A stretch of 38,723 bases of DNA from Burkholderiales bacterium (lineage in GTDB: Bacteria; Pseudomonadota; Gammaproteobacteria; Burkholderiales; Burkholderiaceae_C). The notes beneath the pieces were generated by a model. The model was not told the origin of the DNA, did no database searches, and worked only from the letters and a program-made list of their open reading frames with translations. Within the stretch, counting starts at the first letter, position 1. Every line of letters begins with the position of its first letter. The DNA lies in contig JAFLDE010000032.1 of assembly GCA_017302655.1 (NCBI GenBank), positions 1 through 38,723 on the forward strand, written 5' to 3'. Of this stretch, positions 1 to 7,361 are shown one piece after another. The position numbers and the translations under genes are program-made.

Positions 1-336
1 GGGAGGATTTTTTGCGAAAACTCGTTTGGCCACAGGGCAATTGGCGTGATGCGCGCCAGGGAGATACCCGGTACTGAGCAGGAACTCGCCGACTATCTCG
101 CCGCCTGTAAACCGGAAGGTCCTCTTAAACAACTGCACCCATTCTGGCTTAGTTCGCGGATGGTGTTTATCGAGCCACGCGCGGAAGGATCCGTGCTCGG
201 CGCGGATGGCTTGGAGCCGTTTGGCATTGTCGATGGCGGCGGCCACTTTTAGCCGATTGCGGATGATCCCGGCATCGGCCAGCAACCGGGCCACATCGCC
301 AGCGTCAAAGGCGGCGACCGTGTCGATATTGGGAGG
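1..336 (-). CDS. tag: DNA-3-methyladenine glycosylase I, fragment
   Basis: The minus-strand frame is open from about 336 to the window edge and reads as the C-terminal two thirds of Tag, which excises 3-methyladenine from alkylated DNA. Visible signatures are LLADAGIIRNRLKVAAAIDNA, the helix-hairpin-helix region typical of the family, then FRFTGGEIVGEFLLSTGY, then HHANC, whose His-x3-Cys spacing matches the zinc site of Tag. The N-terminal part is missing: an in-frame TAG lies at 346-348, just beyond the point where family similarity stops, and the DNA upstream looks eukaryotic. The 3' end runs off the window. Base composition is less GC-rich than the main contig. I take it as a bacterial fragment from a different source, joined here by a chimera. 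Confidence 0.75.
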
Positions 337-457
337 CCCAGCACTCTACCAGAGACGTGTTGCTGCTGGCGACGGTGATACCTTCGGCACATTCTCGATC
401 AGAGGCCGACTCCAGTGAGATGGTCAAAGGTACAGGTGAGGTGGGCTCAGAGTCCAT
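337..457 (-). CDS. Possible N-terminus of a second eukaryotic gene, truncated
   Basis: An ATG at 455-457 on the minus strand follows an A/T-rich leader and opens about 40 codons (MDSEPTSPVPLTISLES and onward) before the frame runs into the glycosylase sequence near 337. The Ser/Thr/Pro/Glu-rich start and the leader composition match the adjoining p23 segment rather than the bacterial DNA. No family is recognised. It could equally be untranslated sequence. It serves mainly to place the left chimera junction between about 335 and 350. Confidence 0.25.
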
Positions 458-659
458 TTTTTGATAAAAAGAAGAAAAGAGTTTCTGATTATCTTTTTTC
501 TTCCTTAAACATAGAAGAAGAAGACACAAAATCTTGTCAAACAAGAACATAAACACACATTAAACCCTACCCTCTTTGCATTCGGAACCAAAAAAAATAA
601 TAAAAATAATAATAAAACGACAAAAGGTTTCATTGCTTCCGCACATTGGAGCCCTCCAC
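458..659. other. AT-rich eukaryote-like spacer
   Basis: This stretch is very rich in A and T, with runs such as AAAAAAATAATAAAAATAAT around 590-615, against a GC-rich background elsewhere. It lies just after the stop codon of the p23 gene and before the next putative start codon. It therefore behaves like the 3' untranslated region and intergenic spacer of a compact eukaryotic genome. No bacterial gene or terminator is seen. Confidence 0.6.
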
Positions 660-1193
660 TCAGTCTTCGAGAGGCGGCATGTCTTCGTCCTCCACTAAGT
701 CGTTCGGAATGCCTTTCGCCTCCTGCCCCCTCGCCGACCCAAACTCCGGCACACCACCCGCAGCGCTTAGTTTTTCTATCATATCAAAGTCCATACCGCC
801 CAACCCAGACATACCCCCTCCGCCCATGCCAAAATCGCCCAAATCTTTGCCGTCATCGTCATCGTCCTTCCACCGGTTCCAGTCGATCTGAATGTACGAA
901 ATTTTCACTTTTTCTTTGGTGAGGCGGGGCCATGCGTCTGCATTGACGTCCGACTTTTTGATCTTGAGCTCAATTTGTCGGGGGCGGATGACGTGGCTGG
1001 ACTCCTCGGTGACGACGTCGGCGAACAGCGGAATGGTAGCGCGGTACGATTTGCCCTCACTGACACAGCTAAAGGTGAATGTATTGTTGCTTAGGTTGAT
1101 CGAAACGTTGGTGGCGTCTTGCAATGGAATAGTTAAAAGAACATTGTCACTGCGCTGTGCCCACAACACGGTGGGGTGGAGATCGGCAGACAT
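660..1193 (-). CDS. p23/Sba1-type Hsp90 co-chaperone (eukaryotic)
   Basis: This 177-residue protein has the layout of eukaryotic p23. An N-terminal CS domain starts HPTVLWAQRSDNVLLTIPL and carries the family's PRLTKEK and IQIDWNRWKDDDD segments (about residues 90-115). A glycine/methionine-rich linker follows (GMGGGGMSGLGGMDFDMI), and the tail is acidic, ending VEDEDMPPLED, much like the acidic ends of animal and fungal p23. The family binds ATP-bound Hsp90 in the cytosol and slows its ATPase. The gene is complete, from ATG at 1191-1193 to TGA at 660-662, and has no intron. Its flanks are A/T-rich, with no bacterial ribosome site. It is out of place in this bacterial contig; a compact fungal or protist genome is the likely source. 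Confidence 0.85.
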   Translation of the reverse strand: MSADLHPTVLWAQRSDNVLLTIPLQDATNVSINLSNNTFTFSCVSEGKSYRATIPLFADVVTEESSHVIRPRQIELKIKKSDVNADAWPRLTKEKVKISYIQIDWNRWKDDDDDGKDLGDFGMGGGGMSGLGGMDFDMIEKLSAAGGVPEFGSARGQEAKGIPNDLVEDEDMPPLED

Positions 1194-1229
1194 GTGTAAA
1201 AATCCAAAACAGAAAAGAAAAAAAAAAAT

Positions 1230-1843
1230 TTCACCTTCTCCTTGCCCGCCTCGGCCCCTACCGCGAGGTTCACGTCACCTGCCCAGCCGGACCAGAGGAC
1301 GCCGTCGGCCACAACCATATACTGATGGTAGTCGGTCGTGTCCTTGTGATCGGCAAACGGCCTCAGCGCGTCGAGCACACCGGCGGCATTGGGATCCCGA
1401 CCATTGAAGCTGTCATAGGCGAGAATCGGTTTGTTGGCCGACGCGATTGCTGTGTTCAACAGGCCGAAATTGAAAGAACCGGAACGAGCATCGTCGCTGA
1501 CCACGTTGCGCGACCAAGTGTAACCCGCGTCGTACCGCCATGTGGTGAGGAAGTCGCCCCGAATGCCGGCGCTCAACGAACGGTTCTCCTGCCGCGAGAG
1601 CGTTTGCGCACCCGGCAGGTCATAAAACACCTTGCGCAGAAAGACCGGTCCGTTGAAGGGATTTCCCGGATAGCCGTTCGGCAGGGAAATGCTCAGCGAC
1701 AGAGGGGCCGTGGTGAAGTCATTGCGAAACTCGCTGGCCCGCCCTTCGAGATAGAGCTCCACCGAAGACGAGAGCGTGTAGCGGCTGTCGAAGGTCACAC
1801 TCCTGCGCGACGCCTCATCGATGCTCGTGGTGTATTGATTCGG
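1230..1843 (-). pseudogene. TonB-dependent receptor, internal fragment
   Basis: About 205 codons read as part of an outer-membrane TonB-dependent receptor. They include a plug/early-barrel region with YTTSIDEASRRSVTFDSRYT, FLRKVFYDLPG and beta-strand-like segments such as TWRYDAGYTWSRNVV and GDVNLAVGAE. There is neither a start with signal peptide nor a C-terminal strand. At the right it continues in frame into the ureohydrolase near 1844, and at the left it stops near 1230, where the eukaryotic segment begins (the frame then runs into a phenylalanine-rich nonsense tail). Composition is less GC-rich than the main contig. The source is probably another environmental bacterium. It is a chimeric insert, not a decayed resident gene. 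Confidence 0.7.
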
Positions 1844-2719
1844 GTCGTACGGCGGCGAGACCTCGACCACGTCGGCGCCCACCAGGTTGAGGCCGCGGAG
1901 GCCGCGAATGATCTCCAGCGCTTGCATGACGCTGAGCCCGCCGATCTCCGGCGTGCCGGTGCCTGGCGCGAACGAGGGGTCGAGGCCGTCGATGTCGAAG
2001 CTCAGGTAAACCGGCGCATCGCCGACGCGTTCGCGCACCTCGGCCATCAAGGGCGCCAGCGAACGGTGCCAGCAGTCCTCGGCCGGCACCACGGTGAAGC
2101 CCTGCTGGCGGCACCAGTCGAAGTCCTCGGCGCTGTAGCCGGTGCCGCGCAGCCCGATCTGGGTGACGCGATCGCACAGCAGCAGGCCATCTTCGACCGC
2201 GCGGCGGAAGGGCGTGCCGTGCGCGAGGGTCTCGCCGAACATGGTGTCGTTCACATCGGCATGGGCGTCCACATGGACCACAGCCAGGCGGCCATGGCGC
2301 GCCTTCAGCGCGCGCAGGATGGGCCAGGCGATGGTGTGGTCGCCGCCCAGGGTGATGGGCCGGCAGCCGGTGGCCACGATGTCGGTGTAGGCGGCCTCGA
2401 TGCGGCGCACCGAGTCCTTCAGGTCGTAGGGGTTGGTGGCCACGTCGCCCAGGTCGGCCACCTGCAGCGAGTCGAAGGGCGCGGCGCGCGTGGCCATGTT
2501 GTAGGGCCGCAGCAGCACCGACTCGGCGCGGATCTGCCGCGGCCCGAAGCGCGTGCCCGCGCGGTTGGACGTGCCGATGTCCAGGGGCACGCCGACGAAG
2601 CCGACGTCCAGGCCACGGGCGTCGGCGGCCAGCGGCAAACGCATCATGGTGGCGATGCCGGCGAAGCGCGGCATCTCGTTGCCGCCCAGGGGCTGGTTGT
2701 AGCGAGGGGTGTCGGTCAT
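1844..2719 (-). CDS. gbuA: Guanidinobutyrase/agmatinase-family ureohydrolase, 3' truncated
   Basis: The product is a binuclear-manganese ureohydrolase. Metal-binding motifs are intact: GGDHTI (residues 125-130), DAHAD (151-155) and SFDID (240-244). The sequence around them (DAHADVNDTMFGE, AHGTPFRRAVE, QIGLRGTGYSAEDFDW, PGTGTPEIGG) resembles guanidinobutyrase more than classical agmatinase, which suggests hydrolysis of 4-guanidinobutyrate to 4-aminobutyrate and urea. Agmatine or guanidinopropionate cannot be excluded. The family is about 315-320 residues long. Here similarity ends after VEVSPPYD (residue 292) and the expected C-terminal helix is replaced by a TonB-receptor fragment. The ATG lies 7 bases after the permease stop codon, so the two genes form an operon. 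Confidence 0.8.
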
Positions 2720-2726
2720 GGCAGGC

Positions 2727-4226
2727 TCAGGAAAGAGGTGAGGCCGAGGCTGGGTCGCGGGCGCTGGCAGCGCGGGTCAGCGGCCAGCGCCCTTCGGAGC
2801 CGTAGAGCGCCTCGGGCTCGGGAAATCGCCACAAGAGCAAGAGGTACACGGCCGCGCCCGCCAGCAGCGACACCGGGGCGCTCAGGTCCAGGCCACCGAC
2901 CCAGGCGCTCAGCGGCCCGGTGAAGCGATCGGGCACTTGCGCAAACAGCAAGCCCAGGCTGCTGCCCACCAGCCAGGCGGCCAGCGCGCGCAGGTTCCAG
3001 CCGCCGGTGAACCAGTAGCTGCCGCCCTTCACGCGGCGGCTGAGCGCCTGCAGCTCGGCCGGCAGGTAATGGCCGCGCCGTGTCAGGTAGCCGATCACCA
3101 TCACCGCCAGCCAGGGGCAGCTGAAGGCGCCGATGAGGGCCGCGAAGGCGGCCACGCTCTCGACCAGATTGAGCACGAAGCGACCGACGAAGATGACGGC
3201 CACCGCCAGCAGGCCGATGAGCAAGGTGGCTCGCGCCCGGTTGAACTGGCGCGGGAACAGATTCGAGACATCGAGGCCGGTGCCGTACAGCGCCGTGGTG
3301 CCGGTGGCCACGCCGCCGATGACGGCGATCAGGCACAGCGGCAGCAGGAACCAGCCGGGGGCGATGGCGATCAGGCCGCCGATGTAGTCGCCGCTGTCCA
3401 CGAACTGCGGCGCCTGCACCGCCAGGATGCTGGCCGTGCACAGACCGAAACCCAGCGGCAGCAAGGTGGCCGCCTGCGCCAGCAGCACGGCGCCCATGAG
3501 GCGGCGCCGCGGCGTAGCCTCGGGGATGTAGCGCCCCCAGTCGCCCAAGGTGGCGGCGAAGGACAGCGGGTTGCTCGCAGCGACGGTGGCCGAGGCCACG
3601 AAGGCCGCCCACCAGCCGGCATCACCGTGCGTCAGGCTGCCGGCGTAGCCCCTGTCAAAGGACGGCGCAAAGGCGAAGAGCGCGACGAGGAAGAGCACGC
3701 TGGCGGCGCCTACCGCGATGCGGTTGAACCAGAGCATGAGGCGAAAGCCGTAGATGCAGATGGCCACGACCACGAGGGCGAAGAGCGCATACGCCAGGCC
3801 CAGGGTGAGTGGTGTCACCGGCAAACCCGCCAGCGCATGCGCGCCACCGACCAAGGCGTCACCCGAGCTCCAGACCGCCAGCGAGAAGAACACGAGGGCG
3901 GTGAGCAGCAGCTGGAAGGAGCCGATCAGCCGTCCGTACACGCCGAAGTGCGCGCTCGACGACACCGGGTCGTTGGTGCCATTGCGCGGGCCAAAGAGGC
4001 TCATGGGCGCCAGCGCCAGGCTGCCCGCCAGCAGGCCCAGCAGCAGCGCCGCCGCGCCGTCGCGCAGCGACAAGCCCAGGAAGACCGGAAAGCTGCCCAG
4101 CACCGAGGTGGAGAAGGTGTTGCAACCACCGAAGAGCAGGCGGAACAGGTCCGAGGGGCGTGCGTGCCGCTCGGCCGCCGGGATGTGTTCGGCGCCGTGG
4201 GTCTCGAAGCTCAGGTCCGTGCTCAA
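2727..4226 (-). CDS. NCS1-family purine/cytosine-type permease
   Basis: This inner-membrane transporter has about 12 hydrophobic segments and 499 residues if it starts at the TTG at 4224-4226. The frame is open further upstream, but that part is Arg/Pro-rich and not membrane-like. Family features include RLLFGGCNTFSTSVLGSFPV near the N-terminus and GPRNGTNDPVSSSAHFG after the second segment, as in NCS1 nucleobase/allantoin symporters. Position immediately upstream of the ureohydrolase and divergent from a LysR regulator suggests uptake of the guanidino compound or a related nitrogen source. Substrate is inferred from context only. Confidence 0.75.
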   Translation of the reverse strand: MSTDLSFETHGAEHIPAAERHARPSDLFRLLFGGCNTFSTSVLGSFPVFLGLSLRDGAAALLLGLLAGSLALAPMSLFGPRNGTNDPVSSSAHFGVYGRLIGSFQLLLTALVFFSLAVWSSGDALVGGAHALAGLPVTPLTLGLAYALFALVVVAICIYGFRLMLWFNRIAVGAASVLFLVALFAFAPSFDRGYAGSLTHGDAGWWAAFVASATVAASNPLSFAATLGDWGRYIPEATPRRRLMGAVLLAQAATLLPLGFGLCTASILAVQAPQFVDSGDYIGGLIAIAPGWFLLPLCLIAVIGGVATGTTALYGTGLDVSNLFPRQFNRARATLLIGLLAVAVIFVGRFVLNLVESVAAFAALIGAFSCPWLAVMVIGYLTRRGHYLPAELQALSRRVKGGSYWFTGGWNLRALAAWLVGSSLGLLFAQVPDRFTGPLSAWVGGLDLSAPVSLLAGAAVYLLLLWRFPEPEALYGSEGRWPLTRAASARDPASASPLS

Positions 4227-4316
4227 CGGTGCAGGCCTCGGCTGCAGGATGGAGCGGTGGAGCCGATGGGCATGGGCGGGCAGGCTGGTGCCAGGGCGAA
4301 GCGAACGAAGCCGGCA

Positions 4317-4340
4317 TGTTGGCGACAACGCGCGCCAACA
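4317..4340. promoter_or_regulatory. Inverted repeat in divergent permease/LysR region, candidate operator
   Basis: TGTTGGCG (4317-4324) and CGCCAACA (4333-4340) are perfect 8-base inverted repeats separated by 8 bases. A smaller symmetric element, GTTG-GCGA-CAAC, is nested in the left half. It lies about 90 bases from the permease start and about 100 bases from the LysR start. LysR-type regulators usually bind dyad elements in such divergent spacers, so this is the best operator candidate seen. It does not show a clean T-N11-A core. Confidence 0.4.
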
Positions 4341-4438
4341 GCCGTCGCGCCAAGACAGCAGTGGTTTCCACGGCAGGCCCCCTGGCAACCACGTAATGCC
4401 TGATGAAGCGCGCATGAAGGCTCGGCGAACATCGGCGC

Positions 4439-5359
4439 ATGTCGCGCGACGCCCTGAATCCCTTGCTGGTGCTGCTGCGCCTGCAGCAGACCGGCAGCCT
4501 GGCGCAGGCTGCCAGCCGCCTGAACCTGAGCTCCTCGGCCTTGTCCAAGGTCATCCGGCAGTTGGAGCTCGACATCGGCCTGCCGCTGGTCGAGCATGCC
4601 TCGCGGCCGCTGCGCTTGACCGACGCCGGCCGCATCTACGCCGAGGTGGCCCGCGAGACCCAGGAGCGGCTGCGCAGCGCGGCCGACCACATCGCCGAAC
4701 TGAGCGGCCGCATGGACGGGCGCCTGCGCATCACGGCCTCGGTGTTGATCGGGCACGCGGTGCTGGCCGAGTACGTGGTGCGTTTCCGCCAGCGCTACCC
4801 CGATGTGCAGGTCGACGTGGAGCTCAGCGACATCGACCTCGACCCGATCCGCGACGGCTTCGACCTCGCGCTGCGGCACGACCAGGGCGCTGCCGCCGGG
4901 CTGATCGGCCGGCCGCTGGGCAGCAACCGCGTGCACCTGGTGGGCGCGCCGGCGTACTTCGAACGCCATGGCCGGCCGGAGTCTCCGGCGGCGCTGAGCG
5001 AGCACGTGTGCCTGGGTTTCCGCTGCAGCCCGCTCGACTCACGCTGGCGCTTCCTGCGTGGCGATGAATCGCACAGCATCCTGCCGCGCGGCCCGGTGAT
5101 GGCGAACAGCGACGAATTCCTGCTGGCCAGCCTGCGTGCCGGCGAAGGCCTGCTGCCCTGCTTCGACTGGCTGGTGGGCAAGGAGCTGAAGTCCGGGCAA
5201 CTGCTCACCTGCCTGGAAGACTGGCGCTTCGAAAGCGATGCCTACGGCGCGCCGGAGCTCTGGGCGGTCTACCCGCAGGGCCACCGAGGCCGGCGCAAGC
5301 TCACACTCTTCGTGGAAGGCCTGGTGGAGCACCTGGCCAACTGCCGCGCCGGGCGCTGA
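4439..5359 (+). CDS. LysR-family transcriptional regulator
   Basis: The 306-residue protein has an N-terminal winged helix-turn-helix (about residues 5-65, with GSLAQAASRLNLSSSALSKV) and a C-terminal substrate-binding-like effector domain from about residue 90 to the end. This is the standard LysR length and order. It is transcribed away from the permease-ureohydrolase operon across a 212-base spacer. That is the usual arrangement for a local activator, like GbuR beside GbuA in Pseudomonas aeruginosa. The effector is presumably the guanidino substrate, by inference. The start is the first ATG compatible with the helix-turn-helix; no strong ribosome site is visible. Confidence 0.85.
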   Translation: MSRDALNPLLVLLRLQQTGSLAQAASRLNLSSSALSKVIRQLELDIGLPLVEHASRPLRLTDAGRIYAEVARETQERLRSAADHIAELSGRMDGRLRITASVLIGHAVLAEYVVRFRQRYPDVQVDVELSDIDLDPIRDGFDLALRHDQGAAAGLIGRPLGSNRVHLVGAPAYFERHGRPESPAALSEHVCLGFRCSPLDSRWRFLRGDESHSILPRGPVMANSDEFLLASLRAGEGLLPCFDWLVGKELKSGQLLTCLEDWRFESDAYGAPELWAVYPQGHRGRRKLTLFVEGLVEHLANCRAGR

Positions 5360-5561
5360 GCCCCGCGCCATTCCCGACGGCAGCACTTGCCGCCGTGGAC
5401 ACGCGAGCGCCCCGGACGGGCGCCGAACCACGAATTTCGCCGCCGGCGGGCGCCTATTAACCCTGCTGACTGGCGGGTATTCGCGTTGCTGCGGCCAGCT
5501 TGGTTAGGCTCCTCCGGCCATCCAACAAAAGGCGGCCAGGGGCGGCCAACGGGAGCGGGGT

Positions 5562-7361
5562 TTGCATGAACTGACAGAACCGGCCCTTCAGGCCTTGTTC
5601 GATGCCGACTTGCCCATTGGGCTGGCCGTGCTGGACCGCGACCTGCGCTACGTTCGAATCAACACCACGCTGTGCCGCTTCAATGGCGTAACGGCGGAGC
5701 AGGCGCTCGGCCACACGGTGGCCGAGGTGCTGCCTGAGGCCTTTCGCTCCGTCGAAGCCTTCCTGCGCCGCGTGCTGGACACCGGCGAAGCGGTCGAGAA
5801 CTTCCAGGTGACCGTCAATCTGCCCTCACAGTGGCCGCAAGCCGTGGATTGGCTGGCCAGCTACCGCCCCATCCGCAGCGCCGACGGCGCTGTGCTGGGC
5901 GTGTTGGTGGAGGCGGTGAACTTGACCCTGGAGCAACGCGCCAAGCGCGCCTTGGCCGAGAGTGAAGCCCACGTCCGCCGCGTTCTGAACAGCCTGTTTG
6001 CCTTCGTCGGTGTGCTCACCACCCAGGGGGTGCTGATTGAGGCGAACCGTGCGCCGCTGGAGGCCGCCGGCATCGACAGCGTCGATGTCCTCGACCGACC
6101 CTTTTGGGACACCTACTGGTTCTCCCACGATGCGGGGCTTCAAGACTGGCTGCGCGACGCCACGGCCCGCGCGGCGCAAGGCGACGTCATCCGGCGCGAC
6201 GTGGTCGTGCGCATGAAGCACGACTCACGCATGACCCTGGATTTCATGCTGGCGCCCATGCGCAACGACGAAGGCGAGATCACGCACCTCATCCCCTCGG
6301 CCATCGACATCAGCGATCGCAAGGCCAATGAGCATTTGCTGGCCACGGCCATGGCTCAGTTCCGAAGCGCCTTTCAGTCTGCCCCGGAGGGCATGGCGCT
6401 CGTCGAACCGCCGGGGCTCCTGACGCTGGTCAACCCCGCCTTCTGCACCCTGTTTGGGTACCCTGCGGAAGATCTGCTCGGTCAGTCGGTGGCCTTGCTG
6501 GTGCCCACCGACCGCCGGCACGACCACAACGGGTTGATGGACGCTTTCTTCTCGGCCCCGCAAGAGCGCAGCATGGCGCCCAAGCGGCGCATCCAAGGCC
6601 GCCGGGCCGACGGCAGCCTGCTCGACATTGAAGTGGGCCTCAACCCGGTGGCGGGCACCTCCCCTGTGCAGGTCTTGGTGACGGTGGTGGACATCACAGA
6701 ACGCCTGCGCATCCACGGCGTGTTGGAGCAAGGCCTGCGCGAGAAGACCGTGTTGCTGAACGAGGTGCACCACCGCGTCAAGAACAACCTGCAGCTGATC
6801 GCCAGCCTGTTGCGCCTGCAAAGCCGCCACAGCAGCGGCGAAGCCCAACAGGCCCTGAGCGACAGCATTGGACGGGTCAAAGCCATCGCACTGACGCACC
6901 AACTGCTGTACGAGACCAAGAACTTCGCCGAGGTCGACCTCAATCAGTTCCTGCGCCGCCTATGCGGCTTGCTGCGCGACAGCTACCCCGATGCCTTCAG
7001 CAAGGTCCACATCGACATGCGCACACTGACCACTGCCCAGCCTCTGTCGCTGCATCGTGCCGTCACCTGCGGCCTGCTGGTCAACGAGCTGGTGACCAAC
7101 GCCATCAAGCACGCCTTCCCCGACCGTCAGCGTGGCACGGTGAGCATCGACATCCAAGACCTGCCGCCCGGGCGGGTTCGCGTCAGGGTGGCCGATGACG
7201 GCGTCGGCCTCGCCAGCGACCAGGGCTTGGGCCAAGGCAATACGCTGGGCTTCCAGCTGGTGCCCTTGCTGGGCAAGCAACTCGGCGCTTCCGTGACCCA
7301 AGAAGACGGACCGGGCTGCCGGTTCGTCATCGAGTTTTCCACCGACGGCGAGGCCCCATGA
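5562..7361 (+). CDS. Multi-PAS sensor histidine kinase (HisKA_2 type)
   Basis: The protein has 599 residues. Three PAS-like sensory domains occupy about residues 8-120, 125-250 and 260-375. The dimerisation/phosphoacceptor region is LNEVHHRVKNNLQLIASLL (phosphoacceptor His at 403 or 404), the signature of HisKA_2/HWE-type kinases. An ATPase domain follows with the N-box LVNELVTNAIKHAF and the G-box DDGVGLAS. No membrane segment is seen, so it is probably cytosolic. The start is TTG at 5562, six bases after GGGAG; an ATG four bases downstream is out of frame. Its TGA overlaps the ATG of the next gene (ATGA), so kinase and response regulator are translationally coupled and probably form a cognate pair. 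Confidence 0.88.
   Translation: MHELTEPALQALFDADLPIGLAVLDRDLRYVRINTTLCRFNGVTAEQALGHTVAEVLPEAFRSVEAFLRRVLDTGEAVENFQVTVNLPSQWPQAVDWLASYRPIRSADGAVLGVLVEAVNLTLEQRAKRALAESEAHVRRVLNSLFAFVGVLTTQGVLIEANRAPLEAAGIDSVDVLDRPFWDTYWFSHDAGLQDWLRDATARAAQGDVIRRDVVVRMKHDSRMTLDFMLAPMRNDEGEITHLIPSAIDISDRKANEHLLATAMAQFRSAFQSAPEGMALVEPPGLLTLVNPAFCTLFGYPAEDLLGQSVALLVPTDRRHDHNGLMDAFFSAPQERSMAPKRRIQGRRADGSLLDIEVGLNPVAGTSPVQVLVTVVDITERLRIHGVLEQGLREKTVLLNEVHHRVKNNLQLIASLLRLQSRHSSGEAQQALSDSIGRVKAIALTHQLLYETKNFAEVDLNQFLRRLCGLLRDSYPDAFSKVHIDMRTLTTAQPLSLHRAVTCGLLVNELVTNAIKHAFPDRQRGTVSIDIQDLPPGRVRVRVADDGVGLASDQGLGQGNTLGFQLVPLLGKQLGASVTQEDGPGCRFVIEFSTDGEAP

Noticed and set aside
1157-2923. A 588-codon plus-strand frame crossing the chimera junctions
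   Set aside because: It crosses three DNA sources and is antisense to recognisable genes, so it cannot be a real gene.
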